Assembly (NCBI GenBank): GCA_038251405.1
Contig: JBBSBH010000022.1
Span: forward strand, 17,965-81,964
Origin: JADJLQ01 sp038251405
GTDB taxonomy: Bacteria; Bacteroidota; Bacteroidia; Chitinophagales; Saprospiraceae
DNA length: 64,000 bases
Direction: 5' to 3'
The notes below the pieces were generated by a model. That model did no database searches and was not told the DNA's origin. It saw only the letters and a list, made by a program, of their open reading frames with translations. Shown piece by piece: positions 63,308 through 64,000 of this stretch. Numbering within the stretch: position 1 is the stretch's first letter; the number at the start of each line of letters is the position of its first letter. Both the position numbers and the translations under genes were made by a program.

Positions 63308-63505
63308 TTAATAGCTATTTGGCTGCCCCATGATCTGCAGTCTGTAAGTAGCTTTAAGCACCTCGCCCCGGCGTTCTACAGATTTTTTAATGAAGTGTTT
63401 ACGAGCACGTAACTGCTTCAAAATCTGTGACTTTTCGTATTTTTTCTTATACTTCTTAAGCGCCTTGTCGATGGACTCATTATCTTTTACATCAATAATT
63501 AACAT
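63308..63505 (-). CDS. rpsU: 30S ribosomal protein S21
   Basis: A 65-residue basic protein from the ATG at 63505 (LIIDVKDNESIDKALKKYKKKYEKSQ). The lysine/arginine-rich tail matches S21, a small-subunit protein that helps mRNA binding. An upstream ATG-like start at 63529 falls on the promoter and is unlikely. It precedes xerC. Confidence 0.92.
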   Translation of the reverse strand: MLIIDVKDNESIDKALKKYKKKYEKSQILKQLRARKHFIKKSVERRGEVLKATYRLQIMGQPNSY

Positions 63506-63526
63506 ACGTATTTTTAAATTGGATTG

Positions 63527-63558
63527 CAAATATACTCCTGTTGGGGATAATAGCCAAA
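63527..63558 (-). promoter_or_regulatory. rpsU promoter
   Basis: On the minus strand, TTTG (plus CAAA at 63555-63558), 20 bases, then TATATTTG (plus CAAATATA at 63527-63534). This is a full match to the Bacteroidota promoter; the start would be near 63520. Confidence 0.75.
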
Positions 63559-63692
63559 AATATTTTCAATAAGAGAAAGCGTATTAAGCCCAGACTAATT
63601 AAAAAAGTTTTATTGACTATTGTGTTTGAAACAAAAATTGATAATTACAAGCTATGATATTGTATAAGGGATTGAAGTTTGGTTCTACTTTG

Positions 63693-63762
63693 GGCTATAA
63701 GGTCACAGGTGACCAAAGCCAGTTGCCGTGTTCAAATCGCTCGCTATATTGGTTAATAACCA
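63693..63762. repeat. palindromes in the gap after rpsU
   Basis: GGCT-ATAA-GGTCAC-AG-GTGACC-AA-AGCC (63693-63720) is a two-part inverted repeat, and TGGTTA-A-TAACCA (63750-63762) another. No gene is seen at 63559-63864. They may be REP-like or a terminator-like structure. Confidence 0.45.
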
Positions 63763-63864
63763 GTTTTAAAGGTGTTTATCCAAAATTTTGCATTAGAATT
63801 TCTATGCAAAATCTGAGGTGTTGGAAATGAATTATTTATATTGATTTAAAATGGTAAGAAATAA

Positions 63865-63999
63865 TTACAGTTTCAAAAACTCCTGTCTGATGACTCCTAA
63901 TAGTCTTATCAGATCCGTACGATAAATGTAGGGATGCTGATATTCATCATCCGCACTCCATAGCAGGTTAACCTCGATAAATAGTTGGTTTTCAATTCA
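63865..63999 (-). CDS. partial gene, C-terminal 44 codons
   Basis: A minus-strand reading frame from the window end to a stop at 63865-63867 gives IENQLFIEVNLLWSADDEYQ and later LIRLLGVIRQEFLKL. It is amphipathic and coding-like. The start is outside the window, and the family is not recognised. Confidence 0.55.
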
Positions 64000-64000
64000 A

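Noticed and set aside
1..64000. Insertion sequences or prophage
   Set aside because: No transposase or phage gene is visible; the only recombinase is the Xer protein in its usual place.

Overview
The window looks like a Bacteroidota genome, most like a member of the Saprospiria/Chitinophagia. It is AT-rich. Secreted proteins carry C-terminal type IX secretion (T9SS) sorting domains. Promoters of the Bacteroidota form (about TTTG, 19-20 bases, TAnnTTTG) can be read upstream of several genes. Family content agrees: DUF5777 barrel, NrfD/ferredoxin pair, PUR-like DUF3276 protein, a ComEC without a recognisable metallo-beta-lactamase tail, GH97, sulfatase, and a mevalonate-pathway decarboxylase.

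Layout. 1-15.6 kb is an accessory surface and sensing region: a two-component pair, a T9SS cargo protein, a large collagen-repeat protein, another T9SS cargo, a frameshifted tectonin/propeller protein with a decayed sorting domain behind it, and a hybrid propeller histidine kinase. It lies between two same-orientation copies of the 3' end of an ABC exporter gene, one intact (15.6 kb) and one a pseudogene (0.13-0.36 kb). 15.6-26 kb holds a heterodimeric ABC exporter, an M28 peptidase, gluconokinase, a class I isoprenoid synthase next to diphosphomevalonate decarboxylase, a CPBP protease and a sterol-desaturase-like hydroxylase. 26-27.1 kb is an SPFH protein with a tiny ribbon-helix-helix protein. 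27.2-33.6 kb is a divergent respiratory locus (ferredoxin/NrfD-like complex one way; CX4CH cytochrome-like lipoproteins and a DUF5777 barrel the other way) with three CRP/FNR-like sites between them.

33.6-48.8 kb is carbohydrate and general metabolism (haloperoxidase-like protein, sugar isomerase-like protein, glycosidase-like protein, sulfatase, glycosyltransferase, GH97, and a DHDPS-family lyase with a semialdehyde dehydrogenase). Two small accessory pairs sit among these: a TIR-like/Rossmannoid protein with a DUF2188 protein, and a nucleotidyltransferase with a small partner.

48.9-52.8 kb is a CysO-type cysteine synthesis operon (cysM, JAMM protease, sulfur carrier, MoeB/rhodanese activator, peroxiredoxin). 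Its leader appears to contain two tandem cysteine-codon-rich leader peptides, each followed by a terminator and a possible competing antiterminator. This is the strongest candidate here for an undescribed regulatory system. 53-64 kb is mostly housekeeping: a DUF3276 protein, an ABC exporter, ComEA/ComEC-like DNA uptake, an IlvD/Edd sugar-acid dehydratase with a LacI-type operator, tRNA-Asn, a PfkB kinase, and rpsU-xer-hpf. The window ends inside a gene on the minus strand. All functions are inferred from sequence by eye; no searches were run.
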